This document shows, one piece after another, positions 55,448 through 62,845 of a DNA stretch of 64,000 nucleotides. Position 1 is the first letter of the stretch. Every line of letters begins with the position of its first letter. The notes beneath the pieces are model-generated. The model ran no database searches and was not told the DNA's origin. It saw only the letters and a list, made by a program, of their open reading frames with translations. This DNA comes from Mycolicibacterium sp. CBMA 226 (GTDB lineage Bacteria; Actinomycetota; Actinomycetes; Mycobacteriales; Mycobacteriaceae), in assembly GCF_009729075.1 (NCBI RefSeq), contig NZ_VTGY01000029.1, forward strand, positions 62,001-126,000. Reading direction: 5' to 3'. Position numbers and translations under genes: made by a program.

Positions 55448-55885
55448 GTGAGTTTCACTATCGACAGGTCAGTAGAGATCGACGCACCGGCCGAGCTGGT
55501 CTGGCAGGTGCTCACCGACGGAGCCAGCTACGGCGAGTGGAATCCGTTCTGCATCGAGTGCTCGTCGACGTTCGAGCCCGGCAGCCCGATCGACATGAAG
55601 GTGGTGCTGATCGGCCCGCCGAAGAAGCAACGCGAATACATCAACACCTTCACCCCGGGCGTCGAGTTCAGCTACAACATGAAGCCCGCCCCGCTGGGAC
55701 TGCTGCGCAGCGAGCGCTCGCACCGGCTCACCCCGCTGCCCGACGGCCGGACCCGTTACGACTCGCACTTCCAGCTGTCCGGCCCCGTGTCACCGATCGT
55801 CGCCGGCCTACTGGGTCGTGCACTGACGAAGGGCTTCAGCGGCATGACCGACGGCGTCAAGAAACGGGCTGAATCGCTGCGGTAG
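55448..55885 (+). CDS. SRPBCC (START/polyketide cyclase-like) family protein
   Basis: 145 residues from GTG 55448; a GTG at 55397 would add 17 less conserved residues. The fold starts FTIDRSVEIDAPAELVWQVL, followed by YGEWNPFCIECSSTFEPG, and ends in a long C-terminal helix (LLGRALTKGFSGMTDGVKKR). The hydrophobic cavity of this family binds small lipids or polyketides. The ligand is unknown. Confidence 0.85.
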   Translation: MSFTIDRSVEIDAPAELVWQVLTDGASYGEWNPFCIECSSTFEPGSPIDMKVVLIGPPKKQREYINTFTPGVEFSYNMKPAPLGLLRSERSHRLTPLPDGRTRYDSHFQLSGPVSPIVAGLLGRALTKGFSGMTDGVKKRAESLR

Positions 55886-55939
55886 GCGACTATCGCGAAC
55901 GGCCGCGAATAGCCAGTGATCAGCGGGGTACACAATCGC

Positions 55940-56252
55940 ATGCCCGAAACCGGCGCAGCGGATTATCTCCCCGCTGAGATCACCATCCCGGCACTGCGAG
56001 ATGCGGCCAGCACCTGCCACGGATGCGGGCTGTACCAGCATGCTGAGCAGACTGTGTTCGGCACCGGCGACGACGCGGCCGCGATCATGCTCGTCGGCGA
56101 GCAACCCGGTGATGTGGAGGACCGGCGCGGTCAACCGTTCGTCGGGCCGGCCGGGCGCCTTCTCGATCGCGCGCTCACCGACGCCCGACCGTGACGCCGC
56201 CTACCGCGACCTGGTGACCGATCTCCAGAGGTCTGTAGAACTACTCGGCTGA
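55940..56252 (+). pseudogene. udgX: udgX-like uracil-DNA glycosylase with large internal deletion
   Basis: The first 85 residues match UdgX/family-4 UDG: CHGCGLY for the Fe-S cluster, LVGEQPGDVEDRRGQPFVG and AGRLLDRALTDA. The frame then shifts, and a downstream frame gives RDAAYRDLVTDLQRSVELLG and a stop, which matches the UdgX C-terminus. About 100 residues, including the KRRIH loop and HPS motif, are missing. A deletion has removed the catalytic core. A short frame ending at 56194 could still be translated. Confidence 0.85.
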
Positions 56253-56302
56253 GTCCAGCAATCCAACCGATGACTTTCGCCCTGCGGCGCAGTCTGATCT
56301 AC

Positions 56303-56869
56303 ATGGGCAGACTCATCTATGGCTTCAACGTGTCGGTGGACGGATACATCGCGGACGCACAAGGGAGCATCGACTGGTCCGAACCGAGCGACGAACTGCA
56401 CCAGTACTGGAACGACTTCGAGCGGGAGACAGCCCTGTCGTTCTACGGCCGGCGGCTCTACGAGCTGATGTCCGCGTACTGGCCGACCGCTGACAAGGCC
56501 CCGGACGCCACCCCGCTCATCGTCGACTACGCCCGTATCTGGCGCGCTATGCCCAAGGTCGTGTTCTCGCGCACCCTGGATTCCGTCGACTGGAACTCGC
56601 GGCTGGAGCGTGGCGACCCCGTCGAGGTGGTGACCAAGCTGAAAGCCGAAACTGACGGAAATCTGGAGGTGGCCGGCGCGACGCTGGCGGCGCCGATCGT
56701 GCAGGCCGGATTGGTCGACGAGTACCGGATCGTGCTCGTGCCCACGGCCGTGGGCGGCGGCACCCCGTTCTTCCCGGCGCTGCCGTCGTGGATCTCGTTG
56801 CGTCTGTTGGAGAACCGCACCTTCCCGGGCGGGGTGGTCCTGTTGCGCTACGAGGCGAAACGCGACTGA
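56303..56869 (+). CDS. Dihydrofolate-reductase-like (RibD C-terminal) protein
   Basis: 188 residues from ATG 56303. It begins MGRLIYGFNVSVDGYIAD, the usual start of this family, followed by LSFYGRRLYELMSAYWPTAD, GNLEVAGATLAAPIVQAGLV and DEYRIVLVPTAVGGG. The members use NADPH to reduce unknown substrates and are related to riboflavin-pathway reductases. The gene converges on the LOG-family gene with a 9-bp gap. Confidence 0.88.
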   Translation: MGRLIYGFNVSVDGYIADAQGSIDWSEPSDELHQYWNDFERETALSFYGRRLYELMSAYWPTADKAPDATPLIVDYARIWRAMPKVVFSRTLDSVDWNSRLERGDPVEVVTKLKAETDGNLEVAGATLAAPIVQAGLVDEYRIVLVPTAVGGGTPFFPALPSWISLRLLENRTFPGGVVLLRYEAKRD

Positions 56870-56878
56870 GCGCGGGGG

Positions 56879-57628
56879 TTACCGCGCCGACGCAACGATG
56901 ATGTCCACCGCTTCTTCCACGCTGTCGGTGCAGTGGATCAGATCGAGGTCGGCTTCGGAGATCTTTCCTTCGGCGGCGACGGTGTTACGGATCCAATCGA
57001 TCAGACCGGACCAGTAGTCGACGCCCAACAGGATGATCGGAAATGCGGTGACCTTGCGGGTCTGTACGAGCGTCAGGGCTTCGAACAGTTCGTCGAGGGT
57101 GCCGAAGCCGCCGGGCAGGCATACGAACGCCTGCGCGTATTTGACGAACATCGTCTTGCGCACGAAGAAGTAGCGGAAGTTGATCCCGAGGTCCACCCAG
57201 TGGTTGAGACGCTGTTCGAACGGCAGCTCGATGCCCAGCCCGACCGAGTAGCCGCCGGACTCACTGGCCCCGCGGTTGACCGCCTCCATCGCACCCGGCC
57301 CGCCCCCGGTGATCACCGCATAGCCCGCCCGGACCAGCGCTGTGCCCAGTTCCTCCCCCAACCGGTACTCGGACGAATGTGGTTCCGTGCGCGCAGAACC
57401 GAAAACAGTGACAGCCTTGGGCATCTCGGCGAGGGCATCGAACCCGTCCACGAATTCGCCCTGGATTCGCAGTACTCGCCACGGGTCGGTGTGCACCCAA
57501 TCGCTGGGGCCGCGCCGGTCCAGCAGACGCTGGTCAGCGGTCGTGGCGGCGCAACGCTCCCGGCGAAGTTGCACCGGACCGCTTATCTGGAGGTCGCCGT
57601 CGTTGACCGCGGTGTCGTTCTCGTTCAC
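56879..57628 (-). CDS. LOG-family (TIGR00730) Rossmann-fold protein
   Basis: 249 residues from GTG 57628. The lysine-decarboxylase-like signature is complete: VITGGGPGAMEAVNRGA and LPGGFGTLDELFEALTL. This family includes cytokinin riboside 5'-monophosphate phosphoribohydrolases (LOG). The first 70 residues form a variable extension. In M. tuberculosis the related Rv1205 makes cytokinins. The enzymatic role is inferred from the motif. Confidence 0.88.
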   Translation of the reverse strand: MNENDTAVNDGDLQISGPVQLRRERCAATTADQRLLDRRGPSDWVHTDPWRVLRIQGEFVDGFDALAEMPKAVTVFGSARTEPHSSEYRLGEELGTALVRAGYAVITGGGPGAMEAVNRGASESGGYSVGLGIELPFEQRLNHWVDLGINFRYFFVRKTMFVKYAQAFVCLPGGFGTLDELFEALTLVQTRKVTAFPIILLGVDYWSGLIDWIRNTVAAEGKISEADLDLIHCTDSVEEAVDIIVASAR

Positions 57629-57699
57629 GTCGGCCAGCGTATGCGGCGCACACCTGATCGGCGGGTGACGTCACCGTCGACCAGATGGTCCTGTGCCGG

Positions 57700-58332
57700 T
57701 CATGCGGTCAGCCGCACCTCGGCCATCGTGACCACGACAGGCTCGGTGCCGCTGATCGACGCCTCTGCGCCCAACGTCACGCCGTCACGCAGCCGGAGCG
57801 CACCCTGCAGGTCAAACTCGTGTTGGCGTGTCATCACTACCGTCCCTTGTACGGACAGCGAACCGCGCACGGTGCAGTTCCCGGCTCGGACCTCGGTCGG
57901 CTGGGCCCTGTTGACGACCGCGATCATCCCAGCGATGGTGACGGCGATCTCCAGCTCGATCTCGATGGCGGCGAGTCGTGTGCCGCCCAGGTAAACCTCG
58001 ATGCTCGGCCGCTGGCTGGCCGCGATGCGGTGTGGCACGAGGGCCACCACTTCCGTGGCATCTGGATCGTCGCGGGTGGCGCGGGCGGCACTCTCGAACG
58101 CATCGCACTGCGCCCATCCGGCGGCGACGATGTCGGTCAGGTCCGTCGACATGAATCTGTTTGTCTCATTGGCGAGTTCGCGCCAGGCGTTGTCGATGAG
58201 GTCCAGCGGGACGCGGCGGATGATGGTGCTGCTCTGCTGCAGTAAGTGCGTCAGAGCGTCCGCCGGTTGGTCAGGGCTGCCGTCGAAGAACAGGTCCCGC
58301 ACCGTCGCGGTGTCATGGAGTGACGTACTCAT
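57700..58332 (-). CDS. Unrecognised 210-residue protein of the LuxR regulon
   Basis: No family is recognised. The N-terminal half is helical and charged (ADALTHLLQQSSTIIRRVPL, then DNAWRELANETNRFMSTDLT). The C-terminal half is beta-rich with repeated Val/Ile strands (SIEVYLGGTRLAAIEIELEI, LSVQGTVVMTRQHEFDLQGA, VTLGAEASISGTEPVVVTMA), suggestive of a beta-solenoid or sheet domain. There is no signal peptide or transmembrane segment. A GAGTAG-N4-CTACTC operator lies 37 bp before its ATG, and the LuxR regulator gene ends 107 bp upstream. Confidence 0.7.
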   Translation of the reverse strand: MSTSLHDTATVRDLFFDGSPDQPADALTHLLQQSSTIIRRVPLDLIDNAWRELANETNRFMSTDLTDIVAAGWAQCDAFESAARATRDDPDATEVVALVPHRIAASQRPSIEVYLGGTRLAAIEIELEIAVTIAGMIAVVNRAQPTEVRAGNCTVRGSLSVQGTVVMTRQHEFDLQGALRLRDGVTLGAEASISGTEPVVVTMAEVRLTA

Positions 58333-58368
58333 GGTTTCACCATCGCTCCGCCGGCATACGGCTGTCGT

Positions 58369-58384
58369 GAGTAGCCCGCTACTC
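58369..58384. promoter_or_regulatory. Regulon operator site 1
   Basis: GAGTAG-CCCG-CTACTC, followed by GAAT. It lies 37-52 bp before the ATG of the 210-residue protein (58332). It is a perfect inverted repeat with a 4-base spacer, the same plan as sites 62644-62659 and 62773-62790. Confidence 0.75.
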
Positions 58385-58439
58385 GAATTCCCGCGGCGCT
58401 CACCGACATCAGTGAGTTGGCTGACTGCTCACCTGAGGT

Positions 58440-61046
58440 TCAGCGAGCCGCCGCTCCGCTGCGGATCAACTTGGCCAGATCCTCGCGGTCCGAGATGTCG
58501 AGCTTGATGCAGGCCCGATACAAGTGACCCTCCACCGTGCGCACCGACACGGTCAGCCGCTCGGCGATTTCGCGGTTGCTCAGCCCAGCGGCGACCAGGT
58601 TTGCAATCTCACGTTCGCGCACCGTCAGGGGCAGCGGGTGTGTCGCCAATTCCAGTGCCGGCGTGCGCACTCCCCCGCACTGCGCGGCCAATCGGTTGGC
58701 CACCGCTGCGGCCTCGGCGCTGCGCCGCCGGTCGTCGTCCGCCGCGAAGGCCGCCGACGCCTGTGCCGCTGCGTCGAGCGCAGACAACAAGGCACCGACC
58801 TGCTCGAATTGCTCCGCGGCGGTGAGTAATCCAGCACCGTCACGATCACCGACTGCCCGGGCATGCGCCACGATCACCGCAGAAAGGCGGCCACCGACTC
58901 GAGAGGCGACTTCGATCAGCCGGTCCGCGGCACTGTGGGCGCCGAATCGCACGGCGTCATGCAGCGCAAGCATGGACACCGCACACTGGCCGGAACTGTC
59001 GGCCAGCCGGGCCGCATCCAATGCCAGTTCGATTGCGGCGCTTACGTTTCCCTCTGCCGCGGCGAGCCACGATTCCGCGATCCTGAGCTGTGGGCCGAAC
59101 ACCGCGACGTGCCGGCCGGAGCGGACTTTCAACTCGGCCACCATCTTGGCCCCAGGTTGCACCCGGCCCAACGCGCAATAGGACTGCGCCAGCAGCAGCC
59201 GGGCCGGAAAACTCCACGAGGCCGCCGACTCCGCGGTCAGCGCCGCGACCGTCTGCTCCATCCGCGACACCGTGTCGATGAACTCGCCACGGGCCAGTCC
59301 GATGGTGCCGGCAAGCACGTTGGCCATTCCCCACGCCAGATACTGGCCCGACGAGGTGATCTGCATCATGACGGCGGATCGGCTGCTTGCCGCGTCGAAT
59401 TCTCCGGCGAGCACCAAGGCGCGCACCTCCCCGAAAGCGGTGAGATAGCGGAGCAACCCGTCCGCCTTCGCACTGGCCATGCGACCGCGGCGAGCCAATA
59501 CCGCCACCTCGTCGCTACGTCCCATCAGCGCCAGGGCCAGCGCTCCACCGAATGCCGCCCACTGCAGCGCGACCGGGTGCGCAATCGGTTCGGCCAGCAC
59601 CCGCTCGGCCATCGCGACGGCCTCTGTCAGGCGGTTCTCGAAAGTCAGCGTGGCCGACGCGGTGCCGTCGATGATGGGTACCAGTTCGGGGCTCGTGATG
59701 CGCTCACGGAGCAAGGCGAGCACCTCGTCGGATCCCTCGGCGTCACCCATCGCCCAGTGCAGGTTCGCGATACGCGCCCAGCCCCACCGCAGCAGCTCGA
59801 GTTCGGTCATCGGCTCGGGGTCGAACGCGCTGAGCGTCTCCTCGGCTTCGGTCGCCTTCCCCTGCCACAGCAGCGAACGCGCCAGCAATTCGCCGGCCTC
59901 CAGACCACCGCCTCGATTGGTCGCCGCGCGTGCGAGCCGTTCACCCAGCGTCACGTTCGTCAGCGCGATGGCCTCTCTCGCGGCCGTGACGAGCAGGTCC
60001 AGTTCGGGGACCTCGTCGCTGTCCAGCGTCAGCTCCGCCAGGCGGATCCGCTGCGCCGAACTGTTCAGCGGGCGGTCCCGCATCGCCCGAACGAGCTCGC
60101 CGCGCAGCCGGCGCGCCGCGGCCATTCCCAGCCGCCGGCGGATCACCTCACCGAACAACGGGTGGGTGAATCTCACGTCGATGCCGCCCGGCTCCTCAGC
60201 GACCCGCACCAGGCCACGGCTTTCCGCGTCTTCGACGACGTCCGCACCGACGATGGCAACCAGGGTGTCCAGGTCGAGTGGTTCGCAGAAGGTCAGCAAC
60301 CGCAGCGCGTGCAGCACCTGGTCGGGTAACTGGTCAACCCTGGAGTCAAGCAAGGACGCCAGCTCCGAGGTGACGGCGGCCCGACCCCGAAGCTGCCACA
60401 CTCCTCGAACCTGCCGCAGGGTGCCCGCCTCGATGGCGCCTTCCACCAGGTGGCGGACGAACAGCGCGTTCCCACCCGAGGCCTGCCACATCAACTCGGC
60501 TGATAGACCCTCCACCTGTGCGCCCAATGCCTCCTCGATGAGGCCGACGCACTGCTCCTGACTGAACGGCAGCAAATGCAGCCGCTGCAGATACCGGTCC
60601 TTCCACAGCGACGTGATCGCGTCGGGGACCGGCGCGCCGGCACGGACGGTGGCCACGATGCGCACCGAGCCGTCCAATGCCAGCTGGTGCAGCAGCGTCG
60701 CAGACAACTGGTCCAGCAGATGCGCGTCGTCCACGCCGATCACCGAATGGCCTTCGGCCAGAATCGTTTCGCGCGCCGCGGACAGGAATGCCACCGGATC
60801 GCGCGACGTGGCGCTGCGCACCAGATGGGCAAACACCCCGAGCGGAATGCCCCGTGCCGACTCGGTCGCCGCAACCCAGTGCGCCCGCACCGGCAGCGAC
60901 TGGGTGACCAGTCGGGCGAGCGTCGTTTTTCCCACACCCGCGTCACCGACCAAAACGATGCCGCAATCGCCGGATTCGCCGAGCAACGCGCTACGAATCA
61001 ACGAAAATTCGCTGTCGCGGTGAACGACCGGCCAGTTCTGGGCCAT
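58440..61046 (-). CDS. LuxR-family regulator with N-terminal AAA/STAND ATPase (LAL type)
   Basis: 868 residues. The ATPase module has Walker A GDAGVGKT at residues 34-41 and Walker B HSVIGVDDAHLL. The middle 500 residues are helical repeats of the TPR kind. The last 65 residues are a LuxR helix-turn-helix (LTVREREIANLVAAGLSNRE, VRTVEGHLYRACIKLD). Such large LAL proteins activate transcription on ligand binding. It is the only regulator in the region where three promoters share the GAGTAG-N4-CTACTC site, so it is the likely activator of that set; its own promoter has no such site. Confidence 0.93.
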   Translation of the reverse strand: MAQNWPVVHRDSEFSLIRSALLGESGDCGIVLVGDAGVGKTTLARLVTQSLPVRAHWVAATESARGIPLGVFAHLVRSATSRDPVAFLSAARETILAEGHSVIGVDDAHLLDQLSATLLHQLALDGSVRIVATVRAGAPVPDAITSLWKDRYLQRLHLLPFSQEQCVGLIEEALGAQVEGLSAELMWQASGGNALFVRHLVEGAIEAGTLRQVRGVWQLRGRAAVTSELASLLDSRVDQLPDQVLHALRLLTFCEPLDLDTLVAIVGADVVEDAESRGLVRVAEEPGGIDVRFTHPLFGEVIRRRLGMAAARRLRGELVRAMRDRPLNSSAQRIRLAELTLDSDEVPELDLLVTAAREAIALTNVTLGERLARAATNRGGGLEAGELLARSLLWQGKATEAEETLSAFDPEPMTELELLRWGWARIANLHWAMGDAEGSDEVLALLRERITSPELVPIIDGTASATLTFENRLTEAVAMAERVLAEPIAHPVALQWAAFGGALALALMGRSDEVAVLARRGRMASAKADGLLRYLTAFGEVRALVLAGEFDAASSRSAVMMQITSSGQYLAWGMANVLAGTIGLARGEFIDTVSRMEQTVAALTAESAASWSFPARLLLAQSYCALGRVQPGAKMVAELKVRSGRHVAVFGPQLRIAESWLAAAEGNVSAAIELALDAARLADSSGQCAVSMLALHDAVRFGAHSAADRLIEVASRVGGRLSAVIVAHARAVGDRDGAGLLTAAEQFEQVGALLSALDAAAQASAAFAADDDRRRSAEAAAVANRLAAQCGGVRTPALELATHPLPLTVREREIANLVAAGLSNREIAERLTVSVRTVEGHLYRACIKLDISDREDLAKLIRSGAAAR

Positions 61047-61152
61047 GACGTATCAGCCTACCGGCGGATTTCCGCTGTTGGAGGCGTTATGGCAGTGGAA
61101 TATCGGGCCCATCTTTCGGGCCGGTAGTTAAAACCTGCCCGAAATATCGACG

Positions 61153-62580
61153 TCACATCTTGTCGTGCAGATCGGACACCATGTCGAATAGCGTCTTACC
61201 GTTGTGGGTCCTGGTAAGGACTTTCGACAGTGTCGTAATTTGATCGAGCACCGAACGGGTGGTGTTCTGCTTTTCGTCGAGCGGCGAGGTGTCCGGTGCC
61301 AGCAGGTCCACCTCACGGTAGTCCGCGCCATCGGGGCCGATCAGCGGCGAGCCGTCCGTGTTGGTGCCGTTCAGCAGGTTCAAGATGTCTTGGGGCTGGG
61401 CCATCGTGATCACTCCTCTTATTGCCGTGGCGGAAGCGGGTGCTGCGCCGGCAGCGGTTCCGATGCCGCAGGCGGCGGCAAAATCGTTGGGCGACATACC
61501 GTCTGCGACGTTCATGTCACAGTTGCCGAAGGGGTTGCAGCCCATCGGCAGGCCTTGATTCGCGCCGTAGGCTCCGTCTGTGTACTGGTGGGCGATCTGC
61601 CCTGGCAGGAGCGGGTTGGACCCGTATGACGCTGCGATCACGCGTAATCCCTGGGGCCGCGACACCCACATTGTGTTGAAGTCGCCCTGGTTGGCGTAGC
61701 CGATGATGCGCGCCGGGTTACCTGCATAGTCGGCGAGATTGTTGTAAAGGGCGTTGATCCAGTCGGATCCGTCCCCGCTGGGATTCCCGCCACCTTCCAC
61801 GTCCAGCATCAGAACGACCTTGCGGTGCAGTCCCCCGTTGGCATCGATCATCTGCCGCACCGTGTTGGCATTGTCCTGCCAATTCGGGCGCACGTAGGTG
61901 TAAACGATGCCGCATTCCAGCCGGCCGGAGTCCAGTGCATTGCGCATCCACGCATAGTTCTGCGCGAATTTGGAATCCTGATGGGTGCCGTCGCAAACGC
62001 GGATGGAGAGAATCTTGTACGGGTAGGAATCGCTGACGGGCACCTGGAATTCAGACACGTCAGCAAAGAAGCTGTCCACGTGGCCTTGAGCCGGCGGCGT
62101 CCCGTCTTCGACGATGGGGCCGGCCACGTACCAGTGGTCGTTCCAGTAGCTGCTGTCGGAGGGAATGGCTTTGGGGGCAGTGCAGCACCCGTACGAGCCC
62201 GACGATTCCATCGCGACCCCGTCGACGACACAGTTCATGTGTGAGTGGGGACCGCCGTCACCTTCATGGTGAAGGTTGATGACGACAGGTGCGTCACCGG
62301 GAACTTCGCTCAACGATGCGACGTGCATCAGGTCGAACGGTCCGACATGCTGCTCGCCCACCGGCTGGTATCGATACGACTCGGTGGACAGTCCTTGCCT
62401 GCCCCACGTCATCTGGTTGCCGTTGAATACCGCTGAGAGCACATCGGTCACGAGGCCCGAACAGTCACACCCCACACTGCGGTCGTCGGGATTCCAGGTG
62501 CCGCCGTAGACGTAGTCGTCGCCGAGCCGGTCGAAGAATATGCGTTTGGCGAACTCCACGTCGCCCCGAGTGACAGTCAT
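61153..62580 (-). CDS. Phage-endolysin-like peptidoglycan hydrolase
   Basis: 475 residues from ATG 62580 (GGAGGG just before it; ATG 62592 possible). Residues 1-150 look like an NlpC/CHAP-type cysteine peptidase: DYVYGGTWNP, catalytic CDCSGLVTDVL (Cys40), and GPHSHMN for the His. Residues 170-360 resemble a GH25/DUF1906 glycosidase (SFFADVSEFQVPVSD, VVLMLDVEGGGNPSGDG, IAHQYTDGAYG). The last 90 residues are an unrecognised tail ending LFDMVSDLHDKM. There is no signal peptide, as in phage lysins, which need a holin or other release. No prophage genes are nearby. It has the regulon operator upstream. Confidence 0.8.
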   Translation of the reverse strand: MTVTRGDVEFAKRIFFDRLGDDYVYGGTWNPDDRSVGCDCSGLVTDVLSAVFNGNQMTWGRQGLSTESYRYQPVGEQHVGPFDLMHVASLSEVPGDAPVVINLHHEGDGGPHSHMNCVVDGVAMESSGSYGCCTAPKAIPSDSSYWNDHWYVAGPIVEDGTPPAQGHVDSFFADVSEFQVPVSDSYPYKILSIRVCDGTHQDSKFAQNYAWMRNALDSGRLECGIVYTYVRPNWQDNANTVRQMIDANGGLHRKVVLMLDVEGGGNPSGDGSDWINALYNNLADYAGNPARIIGYANQGDFNTMWVSRPQGLRVIAASYGSNPLLPGQIAHQYTDGAYGANQGLPMGCNPFGNCDMNVADGMSPNDFAAACGIGTAAGAAPASATAIRGVITMAQPQDILNLLNGTNTDGSPLIGPDGADYREVDLLAPDTSPLDEKQNTTRSVLDQITTLSKVLTRTHNGKTLFDMVSDLHDKM

Positions 62581-62643
62581 CGGTCCCTCCATTCATGGAT
62601 TGATGGCGAAACCAGTGTCGCGACGAAACATGCAGGGCCGCAC

Positions 62644-62659
62644 CAGTAGCCCACTACTC
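62644..62659. promoter_or_regulatory. Regulon operator site 2
   Basis: CAGTAG-CCCA-CTACTC followed by GAATA. One base of the outer left arm differs from site 1. It lies 64-79 bp before the lysin-like ATG at 62580. Confidence 0.75.
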
Positions 62660-62772
62660 GAATAGCGGCGGCCATGTTGTCGACGGCCGTGTACGGATTG
62701 ACCGTGCCGGGCACCGGCAATGATGCCCGCGTCGTACCCGATTCCGAGTCCTGACGGCCGAATTCGAATATT

Positions 62773-62790
62773 CGAGTAGTCGACTACTCG
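62773..62790. promoter_or_regulatory. Regulon operator site 3
   Basis: An 18-bp perfect palindrome, CGAGTAG-TCGA-CTACTCG. Read in reverse, it continues CTACTCGAATA like site 2. It lies 56-73 bp before the patatin ATG at 62846. Confidence 0.8.
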
Positions 62791-62845
62791 ATACAGGTAC
62801 CCGACACCGTCATTAGCGTCCAATCCATCAAAGGGGAGGTGCGCG

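Noticed and set aside
61153-62580. Part of a prophage
   Set aside because: No structural, integrase, holin or terminase genes flank it, and the neighbours are chromosomal in type.
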